Shown here piece by piece: positions 41,938-51,761 of a DNA stretch of 64,000 nucleotides. Under the pieces are notes generated by a model. The model saw nothing but the letters and a program-made list of their open reading frames with translations. It was not told the origin of the DNA and did no database searches. The position numbers and the translations under genes were made by a program. This DNA comes from Streptomyces kanamyceticus (GTDB taxonomy: Bacteria; Actinomycetota; Actinomycetes; Streptomycetales; Streptomycetaceae), in contig NZ_CP023699.1 in NCBI RefSeq assembly GCF_008704495.1, positions 7,750,001 through 7,814,000 on the forward strand, given 5' to 3'. The stretch's first letter is position 1, and each line of letters starts with the position of its first letter.

Positions 41938-42648
41938 GTGACTGACGCAACGCACGACGAAGCGCACGGCGGCGCCCTCGGCTCACGGCTCAACTGGCTG
42001 CGGGCCGCCGTGCTCGGGGCCAACGACGGCATCGTGTCCACCGCGGGTCTCGTCGTCGGTGTCGCGGGGGCCACCGACGACCGCAGCGCCCTGCTCACCG
42101 CGGGTCTCGCCGGGCTCCTCGCGGGCTCCATGTCGATGGCCGCGGGCGAATACGTCTCCGTGTCCACGCAGCGCGACTCGGAGAAGGCCGCCCTGGCCAT
42201 GGAGAAGCGCGAGCTGCGCGAGCAGCCCGAGGCGGAACTGGCCGAACTGACCGACCTGCTTGCGGAGCGCGGGCTCAGCCGCGAGGTGGCGCGCGAGGCC
42301 GCCGAGCAGCTCACCGAGCGCGACGCGCTGCGGGCCCACGCGCGCGTGGAGCTCGGCATCGACCCCGACGCGCTCACCAACCCCTGGCACGCGGCCTGGG
42401 CCAGCTTCGTCGCCTTCACCGCGGGCGCGCTGCTCCCGCTGCTCGCGATCGTGCTGCCGCCGCCCGACTGGCGCCTCGCCGTCACCGTCCTCTCGGTGCT
42501 CGGCGCCCTCGCGCTGACGGGCTGGGGCAGCGCCCGGCTCGGCTCCGCGGACGTGCGCCGCGCCGTCCTGCGGAACATGGCGGGTGGCGCGCTCGCGATG
42601 GCGGTCACCTATGGGGCGGGGGCGCTGCTGGGGGCGGTCGGCGTTTGA
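41938..42648 (+). CDS. VIT1/CCC1 family iron/manganese transporter
   Basis: 236 aa with five predicted membrane helices and a central cytosolic helical region. Signatures: 'GANDGIVSTAGLVVGVAGA' (about 29-47) and 'AGSMSMAAGEYVSVSTQRD' (about 62-80). The metal-binding loop is rich in Glu ('EKRELREQPEAELAELTDLL'). Family members export or store Fe(II)/Mn(II). GTG start 41938. Just after the amidohydrolase operon, but with no evident functional link. Confidence 0.88.
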   Translation: MTDATHDEAHGGALGSRLNWLRAAVLGANDGIVSTAGLVVGVAGATDDRSALLTAGLAGLLAGSMSMAAGEYVSVSTQRDSEKAALAMEKRELREQPEAELAELTDLLAERGLSREVAREAAEQLTERDALRAHARVELGIDPDALTNPWHAAWASFVAFTAGALLPLLAIVLPPPDWRLAVTVLSVLGALALTGWGSARLGSADVRRAVLRNMAGGALAMAVTYGAGALLGAVGV

Positions 42649-42754
42649 GGCGCCCTCTTTGGTGAGGATCACCAACAACCGGCCCCGTACCGCCGGTAAT
42701 ACTTGTCGGTAACAACCCCTAGTCGCGAGCAACCAGCCGTTCTACGGTGCACGC

Positions 42755-43656
<902 letters not shown>

Positions 43657-43660
<4 letters not shown>

Positions 43661-44391
43661 CACGGCCGCCCGCGCCCACCCTGCTCATCGGCGCCTTCGG
43701 CATCGCCGCACTCGGCGATCTCGGCGCGCTCCTCGCGGACTTCGGCCCAGGACACGCCGTCTGCAAGCCGCTGCTCATGCCGCTGCTCGCGGCGTACGTC
43801 GCGGTGCGCGGAGGACCACGGCTGCTGGTCGCCGCCCTGCTGTGCGGCTGGGGCGGCGACACCCTCCTGCTCCTCGACGCCGACCCCGCCTTCCTCGCCG
43901 GGATGGGCTCCTTCGCGGCCGGGCACGTCTGCTACCTCGTGCTCTTCAAGAGGCACGGGGACTTCAGGAGGTACGGCGACTTCAGGGGGTACGCGGACGG
44001 GAGCGGGGCCGCACGCGCGCGTGGCACCGCACTCGTGGCCGGGTACGCGCTCGCGCTCGCCGTCACCGTGGCGCTCCTCTGGCCCGACCTGCCCGCCGAC
44101 ATGCGGGGCCCCGTCGCGGGCTACAGCCTGCTGCTCACCGCGATGGCCTTCGGCGCGACCGCCATCGGCCCCGCGGCGGCCGCGGGAGGAGCGCTCTTCC
44201 TGCTCTCCGACACCCTCATCGCGACCGGCGTCGCCGAGTGGCCGCAGCTGCCCAGGCCCGACTTCGCGATCATGCTCACGTATATCGCGGCGCAGTTCCT
44301 GCTGGTCAGGGGCGTACTGACGGCGACCGATGCACGACAGGAGTCCGGCCGGGCGTACGGTGAAAGGCGTATGACCAGCACGACCTCCTGA
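43657..44391 (+). CDS. lysoplasmalogenase (YhhN family)
   Basis: A 244-aa YhhN/TMEM86-type protein with about eight membrane helices. Motifs: 'CKPLLMPLLAAYV' (about 36-48), 'CGWGGDTLLLLD' with the conserved Gly/Asp pair (about 65-76), 'GHVCYLVLFKRHG', and 'FLLSDTLIATG'. Hydrolyses the vinyl-ether bond of lysoplasmalogens by family. GTG 43657 overlaps the hydroxylase stop (GTGA). An internal loop shows a small duplication ('HGDFRRYGDFRGYADG', from a 15-base tandem repeat near 43959-43990). Confidence 0.88.
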
Positions 44392-44410
44392 ACCGCACGA
44401 AGGATCACGC

Positions 44411-45454
44411 ATGCGCGCCACCACCATCCACGCCCCGTTCGACATGCGCGTGGAGGACGTGCCCGAGCCGGTGGTCCAGCTCCCCACCGACGCGGTCGTC
44501 CGCGTCCTGCGGGCCTGCATCTGCGGCAGCGACCTGTGGGCCTACCGGGGCGAGGCCAAGCGGCAGCCCGGCCAGCGCATCGGGCACGAGTTCCTCGGCA
44601 TCGTCGAGGACACCGGGTCCGAGGTGAGCGGCGTGCGCCGCGGTGACCTCGTCGTGGCGCCCTTCATGTGGTCGGACGGCGTCTGCGACTACTGCGCCGA
44701 GGGCCTCACCACCTCCTGCGAGCACGGCGGGTTCTGGGGCTCCGTCGGCTACGACGGCGGCCAGGGCGAGGCCGTCCGGGTGCCGTTCGCCGACGGCACC
44801 CTGGTCCAGCTGCCCGCCGAAGCCGCCTCCGACGACCACCTGCTCTCCGGCCTGCTGACCCTCTCGGACGTCCTGGGCACCGGCCACCACGCGGCGCTCG
44901 GCGCGGGCGCACGCCCGGGAGCCACGGTCGTGGTCGTCGGCGACGGCGCGGTCGGCCTGTGCGCGGTCCTCGCGGCCAAGCGGCTCGGCGCCGAGCGGAT
45001 CATCGCGCTCGGCCGCCACCGGGCCCGTACGGACATCGCGCGCCGCTTCGGCGCCACCGACGTCGTCGCCGAGCGCGGGGACGCCGCGGTGGCCGCCGTC
45101 CGTGAGCTCACCCGCGGTCAGGGCGCGCACTCCGTGATCGAGGCGGTCGGCACCGAGCAGTCGATGCGTACGGCCGTGGACATCACGCGCGACGGCGGCG
45201 CGATCGGCTTCGTCGGCGTCCCGCACGGCAGCGGCACCGGGCTCGACCTGAGCGTCATGTTCAACCGGAACATCGCCCTGCGCGGCGGCGTCGCGCCGGT
45301 GCGCACGTACATCCCCGAGCTGCTGCCCGACGTCCTGGACGGCACCATCGACCCCTCACCCGTCTTCGACCTCACGATCGGCGTCGAGGACGTGCCGCAG
45401 GGCTACAAGGCGATGGACGAGCGCACCGCGCTCAAGGTGCAGGTGGCTTTCTAG
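44411..45454 (+). CDS. zinc-dependent alcohol dehydrogenase family protein
   Basis: 347 aa, medium-chain dehydrogenase/reductase. Catalytic zinc residues: C38 ('ICGSD'), H59 and E60 ('GHEF'). Structural-zinc lobe: 'CDYCAEGLTTSC', three cysteines visible (a fourth is less clear). The Rossmann fold has 'VVVGDGAVGLCAVLA' (about 176-190). Substrate unknown; NAD(P)-dependent. ATG 44411, 19 bases after the lysoplasmalogenase stop, so probably co-transcribed; the operon would then be hydroxylase-lysoplasmalogenase-dehydrogenase. A repeat (45472-45522) follows. Confidence 0.88.
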   Translation: MRATTIHAPFDMRVEDVPEPVVQLPTDAVVRVLRACICGSDLWAYRGEAKRQPGQRIGHEFLGIVEDTGSEVSGVRRGDLVVAPFMWSDGVCDYCAEGLTTSCEHGGFWGSVGYDGGQGEAVRVPFADGTLVQLPAEAASDDHLLSGLLTLSDVLGTGHHAALGAGARPGATVVVVGDGAVGLCAVLAAKRLGAERIIALGRHRARTDIARRFGATDVVAERGDAAVAAVRELTRGQGAHSVIEAVGTEQSMRTAVDITRDGGAIGFVGVPHGSGTGLDLSVMFNRNIALRGGVAPVRTYIPELLPDVLDGTIDPSPVFDLTIGVEDVPQGYKAMDERTALKVQVAF

Positions 45455-45471
45455 GAGGGGGCGGGTGACGT

Positions 45472-45522
45472 GCCCCGAAGGGGGCGCGGGGAACTGCGCG
45501 ACCAGCCACGACGCACCCGCAG
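45472..45522. repeat. Dispersed 43-bp intergenic repeat, copy 3
   Basis: The stretch 45481-45522 is the reverse complement, with one or two changes, of 3526-3568. A short GCCCC/GGGGC stem (45472-45485) precedes it. It lies between the convergent alcohol dehydrogenase and CopD-like genes and may double as a terminator. Confidence 0.75.
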
Positions 45523-45557
45523 ACGCGGACCGTATGTCCCGCGGAGCGCTTAGCCGC

Positions 45558-46622
45558 TCACCAGCGGATCGGCACCGGCACCGCCGTGAGCAGTGCCGAC
45601 ACTGCCACGACCGCGCCCAGCGCGATGACCTCCCCGCGCGCGGGGACGTACGCGCCGATGCGGTCCCCGGCGCGCCGCAGCCGGTGGCGGGCGATCAGCG
45701 CGAGCACCGCGACGGCGGCCACGACGAGCACCTTGGCGAGCAGGGTGCGGCCGTACGCCGTCCCGGTCAGCTGGTCGAGGACGGTGCCCGGCGGCATCCG
45801 GCGCAGCGTGCTGGCGACGCCGGTCGCCGTGATCGCGGCGAACAGCACGGCGGCCACGCGCGCGTAGAGCCCCAGTACCGCGATGCCCGCCTCCGGAGCG
45901 GACGTCCGCCACCGCCGCAGCAGGCGCAGCACGTACAGCAGACCGCCCGCCCACAGCGCCCCGCACGTCAGGTGCACCAGCGTGAGACCGCTGCCGAGGA
46001 GCGCGGAGTCCTCCACCGGAGGATGGGCCCGCAGCGCCTCGGCGACGATCACCGCGGCCAGCGGCAGCACCGCCCCGGCCGGGCGCCGCGAGCGCGCGCA
46101 CAGCGCGGCCGCGATGAAGGCGTTGACCTCCACGAGGGCGAGCCTGCCGTCCCGGGTGTCGTACAGGCGCCCGATGTCCAGGTCGGAGAGTTGCTCCGGG
46201 ACGAGGTTGCCGTTCGCCACGATCGCGGCGAGCCCGAGCGCCGCGGCGAACCCCGCCCACGCCGCGTACGCCCCCCAGCCGCGCGGCTCGCCCGCCCGGC
46301 CGAGCGGCGCCCCCGGCACCCGGCGGGCGAGCCGGGTCGCGAACACCTCGCCCAGCTGCACGCACAGCGCGCCGAACAGGACCGCGCGCAGCAGCGTGAT
46401 CCCCGCCGTGCCCGGCGCCTTCGCCTCGCCGGTGCCGCTCAGCGCGGCCGAGGGGCCGAGCAGCGGGATCAGCGCGGCGATGGCGACCAGGACGAGCACG
46501 GCCACGGCGCGCCCCACGGAGGGGCGGCGGCGCGGCGCGCGGTGCGATGCGGCGGCGGTGGCCGGTATGCCGGCCGCGGCATCGCCTCCGGGCTCGGCGG
46601 ACGGTCGTATGGAGCTCACCAC
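45558..46622 (-). CDS. CopD-like copper resistance membrane protein
   Basis: 354 aa with eight to nine membrane helices. The first helix is preceded by a basic cytosolic part ('SHRAPRRRPSVGRAV'). The CopD-type core has 'LSDLDIGRLYDTRDGRLALVEVN', 'VHLTCGALWAGGLLYVLRLL' (His and Trp), and 'FAAITATGVASTLRRM' regions, as in YcnJ/CopD copper importers. GTG at 46622 (or the adjacent 46619); GGTGAAG just upstream. A role in copper uptake or resistance fits the family. A single gene, with the CoA-transferase end 113 bases upstream on the same strand. Confidence 0.82.
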   Translation of the reverse strand: MVSSIRPSAEPGGDAAAGIPATAAASHRAPRRRPSVGRAVAVLVLVAIAALIPLLGPSAALSGTGEAKAPGTAGITLLRAVLFGALCVQLGEVFATRLARRVPGAPLGRAGEPRGWGAYAAWAGFAAALGLAAIVANGNLVPEQLSDLDIGRLYDTRDGRLALVEVNAFIAAALCARSRRPAGAVLPLAAVIVAEALRAHPPVEDSALLGSGLTLVHLTCGALWAGGLLYVLRLLRRWRTSAPEAGIAVLGLYARVAAVLFAAITATGVASTLRRMPPGTVLDQLTGTAYGRTLLAKVLVVAAVAVLALIARHRLRRAGDRIGAYVPARGEVIALGAVVAVSALLTAVPVPIRW

Positions 46623-46735
46623 ATGATCTTCACCAGGGGTCCCCCCGGCGGGCAAGTCCTGGGGGACAACTGGTGCAAAGGCATTCCGATCGGACTGTAA
46701 AGCCCGCCGCCGAAGCCGCCGCCGTGCGCGCCGCC

Positions 46736-48133
46736 TCACCGCCACTCGGGCCGGTCGGTGCCCCAACGCCCCGGCGGGTCCGCCCAGTTGGCGGGCCCTC
46801 CGGTGAAGGAGACGGGTGGCAGGGCGTACCGCAGGTGTCCCAGTGGGCTGTCCGTCTCGGTGAGCCAGGGCGCGGGGTCGTCGTATGCCTCCTCGGAGCG
46901 CCCGCCGGGTTCCGCGGCGCCGAGCGACAGCAGCCATGCCGCCGTACGGGCGAGGGAGAGGCGTACGTACCCGGTGCCGCCCCGCGACGCCTGCTCGGTC
47001 ACGGTCCGCAGCACGGCCGCGGCGAGCAGATAGCCGGTGCCGTGGTCCAGGGCCTGCGCGGGCAGCGCCCCGGGCCGTTCGGGGCCGCCCTCGACGGCCG
47101 CGATCCCGGTGGCCACCTGCACGAGGCTGTCGAAGCCGCGCCGTCGCGCCCACGGGCCCGCCGCGCCCCAGGCCGACAGCTGCGCGACGACGAGGCCGGG
47201 CCTGCGCGCGGCCAGTTCCCGGGGCGAGAGCCCGAACCGGTCGAGGGCGCCGGGCCGGTAGCCCGTGACGACGACGTCGGCCGTGGCGAGCAGGTCGTCG
47301 AAGGCTCGCCGATCCGCACGGTCCCCGAGGCCGAGCGTGACCGACCGCTTCCCGAAGCCGGTGTCCGTGTGCTGATCGGCGAGTTCGGGCAGCCCCGGCG
47401 GATCGACGCGCAGCACGTCCGCGCCGAGCAGCGCCAGTGTGCGGGTCGCCACGGGCCCCGCGATGACCCGGGTGAGGTCGAGCACGCGCAGTCCCGCGGC
47501 GGGCCGCGCGGGGGAGCCGGTGAGCGGGGCGAGGCCGCGCGCGGGCGCTGGCCCGAGCCGTTCCCTGTGGACCAGCGGCTGCCCCGCCGACGCCGCCCCC
47601 TGTGGATGCGCGGCCCACTCCTCGGGCGTCCGCAGCGCGACGGCGAGCCCACCGGCGGCGTACACCGCGTCCTCCACCTCTGCGGCGGACCGTTCCGCGA
47701 GGCGCGCGGCCACCGCGTCCTCGGACTCCGCGACACCGAGGGCGGCGAGCAACGCGGCCCTGTGGTGCGGATAGTTGGCGTGGGTGCGCACCCAGCCGTC
47801 CGCGGTGCGCCAGAACCGGGACAGCGGGGCGAAGGTCACCGGCTTCCTGCCGTCCACCGACAGGTGCCGCTCGCTGGTGAAGGCCGTGGCCACCGCGCCG
47901 TCGTCGACCAGGACCCGGGGCACGTCGCCCCCGGTGCGCAGCGCGGTCAGCTCGGCGGCGGCCAGCGCGCAGGCGCCCACGCAGGCGCGGGCGAGTGCGC
48001 CGACGGGCAGGCGTCCTGGCAGTGCGCCGTCGCGGGTGACGGAGGAGAGCCGGTCGAGGAGGGCGGGCGCACCGTCGAGCGCGGCCCAGGCGGCACCGGT
48101 GGCGTCCACTCCTCGCGATGGTGTGTGCGTCAT
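46736..48133 (-). CDS. class III CoA-transferase (CaiB/BaiF family)
   Basis: 465 aa. ATG 48133 is chosen: the upstream ORF to 48274 runs through a tandem repeat. 'LRVLDLTRVIAGPVATRTLALLGADVLR' (cited in part) is the family's formyl-CoA transferase-like opening, here in the second half; 'LDRFGLSPRELAARRPGLVV' and 'RRGFDSLVQVATGIA' follow, and the first half is a partial copy ('GRKPVTFAPLSRFWRTADGW'). An active-site aspartate is hard to place. Substrate unknown. Its promoter region contains the 10-base tandem repeat array at 48151-48210. Confidence 0.85.
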   Translation of the reverse strand: MTHTPSRGVDATGAAWAALDGAPALLDRLSSVTRDGALPGRLPVGALARACVGACALAAAELTALRTGGDVPRVLVDDGAVATAFTSERHLSVDGRKPVTFAPLSRFWRTADGWVRTHANYPHHRAALLAALGVAESEDAVAARLAERSAAEVEDAVYAAGGLAVALRTPEEWAAHPQGAASAGQPLVHRERLGPAPARGLAPLTGSPARPAAGLRVLDLTRVIAGPVATRTLALLGADVLRVDPPGLPELADQHTDTGFGKRSVTLGLGDRADRRAFDDLLATADVVVTGYRPGALDRFGLSPRELAARRPGLVVAQLSAWGAAGPWARRRGFDSLVQVATGIAAVEGGPERPGALPAQALDHGTGYLLAAAVLRTVTEQASRGGTGYVRLSLARTAAWLLSLGAAEPGGRSEEAYDDPAPWLTETDSPLGHLRYALPPVSFTGGPANWADPPGRWGTDRPEWR

Positions 48134-48150
48134 GCACGCACTATGTCGCA

Positions 48151-48210
48151 CCGGCAAGCACCGGCAAGCACCGGCAAGCACCGGCAAGTACCGGCACGTA
48201 CTGACAAGCC
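48151..48210. repeat. 10-bp tandem repeat array upstream of the CoA-transferase
   Basis: CCGGCAAGCA is perfect three times (48151-48180), then drifts through CCGGCAAGTA, CCGGCACGTA and CTGACAAGCC. On the minus strand each unit supplies TTGCCG, a -35-like hexamer; CATAGT (48145-48140) lies 16 bases after one of them and six bases before the ATG. Period of one helical turn. Confidence 0.75.
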
Positions 48211-48286
48211 CCGCCAGGCGCCGCCCGAACGGTGAAGGGCCGGGCGACCCCAGGTCACCCGGCCCCGCTCCCACCGAACGCGGACG

Positions 48287-49849
48287 TTACTTCCGCACCG
48301 CGTCCAACGCGTCGGCCATGCCCACGCCGTAGAAGCCGTTCTTGTTCTTGCCGCCCTCGCAGACCGCGTCGACCTTGCCGTCACCGTCGAAGTCGTACGG
48401 ATCGGTGCACGCCATCCGGTCCGCCTGGCGGTACATGAGCTCCTTGACCCGCGCCGCGGAGGCGTGCGGGTGCGTGGACTTGACCAGCGCGGCGAGGCCC
48501 GCGACGTGCGGGGACGCCATCGACGTGCCCGCCTTGTAGCCGAACTTGCCGTCCGGCAGCGTCGACAGGATCCGGCCGTCGACGGCCGGTGCCTGCGGAG
48601 CCTGGTACTTGGTGGAGTCGCCACCCGGCGCCGCGATGTCGATGACGCCCTTGCCGTAGTTCGAGTACGACGACTTGATGCCCTTCGCACCGGTGGCGGA
48701 GACCGTCACGACGCCCGGCAGCTGCGACGGGATGTCGAAGCAGTCCTTGGTCTTGACGGTCCGCGGCACCGGAGTGGTGTCGTCGGGGCTGGAGTTGTCG
48801 AGGATCTCGTCCTGGGCCAGGTCGGTCTTGGCGTTGCCCGCGGCCGCAACGTTCACCGCGCCCTTGCGCTCGGCGTACTTCGTGGCCCGGCCGACGGCGT
48901 CGACCAGCGCCTTCTGGTCGTCGTCCGTCGTGCAGTTGAACAGCCACGGGTCGGTGTAGTAGCTGCTGTTGGTGACGTCGACGCCGTGGTCGGCCGCCCA
49001 CATGAAGCCGCAGACCACGGCCTCCGTGTAGTACATGCCGGTCGCGGGCTCGGCCACCTTCAGGCTCGCCACCTTCACGCCGGGCGCCACGCCCGTGATG
49101 CCGGTGCCGTTCTTCGCTGCGGCGATCGTGCCCGCCACGTGCATGCCGTGGTCGCTCTCCTTGGCCACCGGACGCCACGCGTTGTCCTTCTGCACGGGCA
49201 CGCCGCCCAGGCAGCTCGCCGACGCCCGCCGGTCGAAGTTGGGCGCGATGTCGGGGTGCGTGTCGTCGACCCCGGAGTCCAGGACGCCGACGGTGACCTT
49301 CGGACTGCCGAGCGAGACCTCGTGGGCCTTGTCCGCCTTCATGGCGGGCAGGTCCCACTGCAGCGGCTCCAACTCGTCCTGGCCCGCCGACGCCTTGCCC
49401 GCCGCGGCCTTCGCCTCGGCGGCGGTCAGCGGCCGCTCGGACTCGATCGCGTCGTCCGACTGGGCCGACAGCGGCGCGGTGCGCGTGGCGCCCGCCGACT
49501 GGACGCCCTTGACCTTGCGGATCGTCTGCGCGAACCCGGGGTCCGCCGAGTGGACGACGATGACGCCGATCTTGTCGTACGCGATGACGACGGTGCCGCC
49601 CGCCGTGCTGACGGCCTTCTTCGCCCGGGCGGAACTCGCCTTGCCCGGGCGGACGTTGACGACGTAGCTCATCGACGCGCCGTCCGCGGCGGGCGCGGCC
49701 GACGGGCTCGCGCCGGGCAGGTCGGCGGGCCGTGCCGAGGCCGTCGCGGGCAGGAAGGCGACGGCCGAGACCACCGCGATGCCGAGCGGAAGGGCCAGCG
49801 CGCGGCGGGAGCGCGCGACGGCGCCGAGCCGGGTGGAGGACTTGTTCAC
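48287..49849 (-). CDS. secreted S8 serine protease (subtilisin family), copy 1
   Basis: 520 aa from GTG 49849 (GGGGAG seven bases upstream); other starts 49864 and 49867 are possible. Signal peptide 'PLGIAVVSAVAFLPATASA' (about 20-38). An I9-like propeptide ('YVVNVRPGKASSARAKKAV') follows. The catalytic domain has Asp in 'GVLDSGVDDTHPD', His in 'SDHGMHVAGTIAA' (Thr of the common HGTHVAG replaced by Met) and Ser in 'GTSMASPHVAG'. The C-terminus ends with 'DPYDFDGDGKVDAVCEGG', a DxDxDG calcium-like loop. Close paralogue of the upstream protease; the two genes overlap or abut. Confidence 0.9.
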   Translation of the reverse strand: MNKSSTRLGAVARSRRALALPLGIAVVSAVAFLPATASARPADLPGASPSAAPAADGASMSYVVNVRPGKASSARAKKAVSTAGGTVVIAYDKIGVIVVHSADPGFAQTIRKVKGVQSAGATRTAPLSAQSDDAIESERPLTAAEAKAAAGKASAGQDELEPLQWDLPAMKADKAHEVSLGSPKVTVGVLDSGVDDTHPDIAPNFDRRASASCLGGVPVQKDNAWRPVAKESDHGMHVAGTIAAAKNGTGITGVAPGVKVASLKVAEPATGMYYTEAVVCGFMWAADHGVDVTNSSYYTDPWLFNCTTDDDQKALVDAVGRATKYAERKGAVNVAAAGNAKTDLAQDEILDNSSPDDTTPVPRTVKTKDCFDIPSQLPGVVTVSATGAKGIKSSYSNYGKGVIDIAAPGGDSTKYQAPQAPAVDGRILSTLPDGKFGYKAGTSMASPHVAGLAALVKSTHPHASAARVKELMYRQADRMACTDPYDFDGDGKVDAVCEGGKNKNGFYGVGMADALDAVRK

Positions 49850-49863
49850 GTTCGCTCTCCCCA

Positions 49864-51408
49864 TCACTTCTTCACGGCGTCGAGCGCGTCGACGAGCCCG
49901 CTGCCGTAGAAGCCGTTCTTGTTCTTGCCGCCGTCCTGGCAGGTCGCGTCGACGTCGCCGTCACCGTCCGGGTCGTAGGGACCCTCGGGGCAGGAGAGCT
50001 TGTCGGCCTGCTTCTTGAGCAGCCGCTGGAGTTCGGCGGGGCCCGCCTTGGGGTGCGTGGACTTGATCAGCGCGGCGACGCCCGCGGCGTGCGGGGACGC
50101 CATCGAGGTGCCCTGCAGCCAGCCGTACTCGCCGCCCGGCATCGTGGAGAGGACGCGGCCGTTCTTGGACGGGGTGTCGGCCGGGATCTGGAACTTGTCG
50201 CCGCCGGGGGCCGCGACGTCGATGACGCCCTTGCCGTAGCTGGAGTAGATCGACTTCAGGTCCTTGACGCCCGTCGCGCTGACGGTGACGACGCCCGGAA
50301 GCTGGGTGGGGATGTCGAGGCACTCGTGCGGGTCGACGGTGCGCGGCACCGGAGTGGAGTCGTCCGGGCTCGACGTGTCGACGATCGCGTCCGAGTCCAG
50401 GTCGTGGTTGGAGTTGCCCGCGGAGGCCAGGCTGAGGGTGCCCTTGCGCTGGGCGTACAGCTGGGCGCGGTTGACCGCGTCGACGATGGCCCGCTGGTCC
50501 GGGTCGTCCTTGCAGTTGTACATCCACGGGTCGACGTAATAGCTGTTGTTGGTGATCTCCACGCCGTGGTCGGCGGCGAACACGAAGGCGCAGACCACGC
50601 TCTCCGGGTAGAACAGCTCGTTGACCGGGTCGGCCACCTTGATGCCCGAGACCTTGACGCCGGGCGCCACGCCCGCGACACCGACCCCGTTGCGCGCGGC
50701 GGCGATCTCACCGGCCACGTGCGTGCCGTGGTAGTGCTCCCTCTTCGCCGGGCGCCAGGCCCCGGGCGAGGTGTCGGCCTTGCCGCCGACACAGCTCGCC
50801 GACTGCGACGCGGAGAAGTTGGGCGCGAGGTCGGGGTGGGTGTCGTCGACGCCCGTGTCGATCACGCCGACGGTGACCTTCCTGCTGCCCGGGTTGATCT
50901 TGGCGGCCTTGTCGGCGCCGATCGCCCGCAGGTCCCACTGGTCGGCCTCGAGCGGCTCGTCGCCCGAAGCGGCGGTGGCCTTCAGGGACTTGGCGTCGGC
51001 CTTCGACAGGAGCGTCGGGGCGCCGTCCTCGGTGGTGCCCGCGGCGGTGAGCGGCGCGGTGCGGGTCGCGCCCGCGGTCTGCACGCCGCGCACCTCGCGT
51101 ATCTGCTTGCCGAAGTCCGGGTTCGACGAGTGCGCGACGATCACGCCGATCTTGTCGTACGCGACGACGACGGACCCGCCGTTCTTGGCGATCGCCTTCT
51201 TCACGTACTGGATCGTCTTGTGGTCCGCGCGGGTGTTGACGACGTACGCGAGGGCGGGGGCGTCCTTCGCGGCCTGTGCCGACACGGGGGCGGGCGACTC
51301 GTTCGAGGCCGCGGAGGCGGCGCCGGGCAGGAAGCCGACCGAGGCGGCCAGGGCGATGCCGAGCGGCAGGGCCAGCGCCGTACGACGTCTGGAACGCAGA
51401 TGAGCCAT
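49864..51408 (-). CDS. secreted S8 serine protease (subtilisin family), copy 2
   Basis: 514 aa, ATG 51408 with GGAG just upstream. Signal peptide 'LALPLGIALAASVGFLPGAASA' (cited in part; about 11-32), I9-like propeptide 'YVVNTRADHKTIQYVKKAI', catalytic Asp in 'GVIDTGVDDTHPD', His in 'HYHGTHVAGEIAA', Ser in 'GTSMASPHAAG'. The same C-terminal 'YDPDGDGDVDATCQDGG' calcium-type motif and ending 'NKNGFYGSGLVDALDAVKK' as copy 1. The pair arose by tandem duplication. Extracellular protein degradation is likely. Upstream is a 12-base triple repeat at 51431-51466. Confidence 0.92.
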   Translation of the reverse strand: MAHLRSRRRTALALPLGIALAASVGFLPGAASAASNESPAPVSAQAAKDAPALAYVVNTRADHKTIQYVKKAIAKNGGSVVVAYDKIGVIVAHSSNPDFGKQIREVRGVQTAGATRTAPLTAAGTTEDGAPTLLSKADAKSLKATAASGDEPLEADQWDLRAIGADKAAKINPGSRKVTVGVIDTGVDDTHPDLAPNFSASQSASCVGGKADTSPGAWRPAKREHYHGTHVAGEIAAARNGVGVAGVAPGVKVSGIKVADPVNELFYPESVVCAFVFAADHGVEITNNSYYVDPWMYNCKDDPDQRAIVDAVNRAQLYAQRKGTLSLASAGNSNHDLDSDAIVDTSSPDDSTPVPRTVDPHECLDIPTQLPGVVTVSATGVKDLKSIYSSYGKGVIDVAAPGGDKFQIPADTPSKNGRVLSTMPGGEYGWLQGTSMASPHAAGVAALIKSTHPKAGPAELQRLLKKQADKLSCPEGPYDPDGDGDVDATCQDGGKNKNGFYGSGLVDALDAVKK

Positions 51409-51761
51409 GGGATCTCCACATCATCCGGTGACGGAACCGCACACGGAATCGCATACGGAACTGCCCGAACACAGCTGGTGCTCGGGCAGGTACATGACGG
51501 GTGGTTCAGGGTGAAGCTAACCCGGAAACTCCCAGGCCAGCAATGACTTGCCGAAGAAACCGGGGAGTTGGGCCGCGTCGCGCGTGTCGCCCCGGCGTTG
51601 AGTACGTCACGGAAGCAACATCAACCCCCTGTCGGATCACGTCCGGTGGCCTTAGCATCGCCATCCGTGGCTCACGTGATCCGCGTCACTACCGGAGTGA
51701 GAGATCAGAGCCCATGGAACAACTGTCCGTCCCCACCCCACCCGCACCACGAGGAGACTCC
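51409..51761. promoter_or_regulatory. divergent promoter region with a 12-bp triple repeat and a hairpin
   Basis: 353 bases without a gene. ACGGAAYYGCAY is repeated three times in tandem (51431-51442, 51443-51454, 51455-51466), 23-58 bases before the S8 protease start. CTGCCCGA (51461-51468) and TCGGGCAG (51482-51489) form an overlapping inverted repeat. The rest leads to the DUF485/actP operon; ATG 51714 is an alternative start of DUF485. Confidence 0.55.

Noticed and set aside
45558..48137. 859-aa minus-strand frame joining the CopD gene with the CoA-transferase region
   Set aside because: Only the last 354 residues are CopD-like; the upstream part is the wrong frame of the CoA-transferase, so no fusion.
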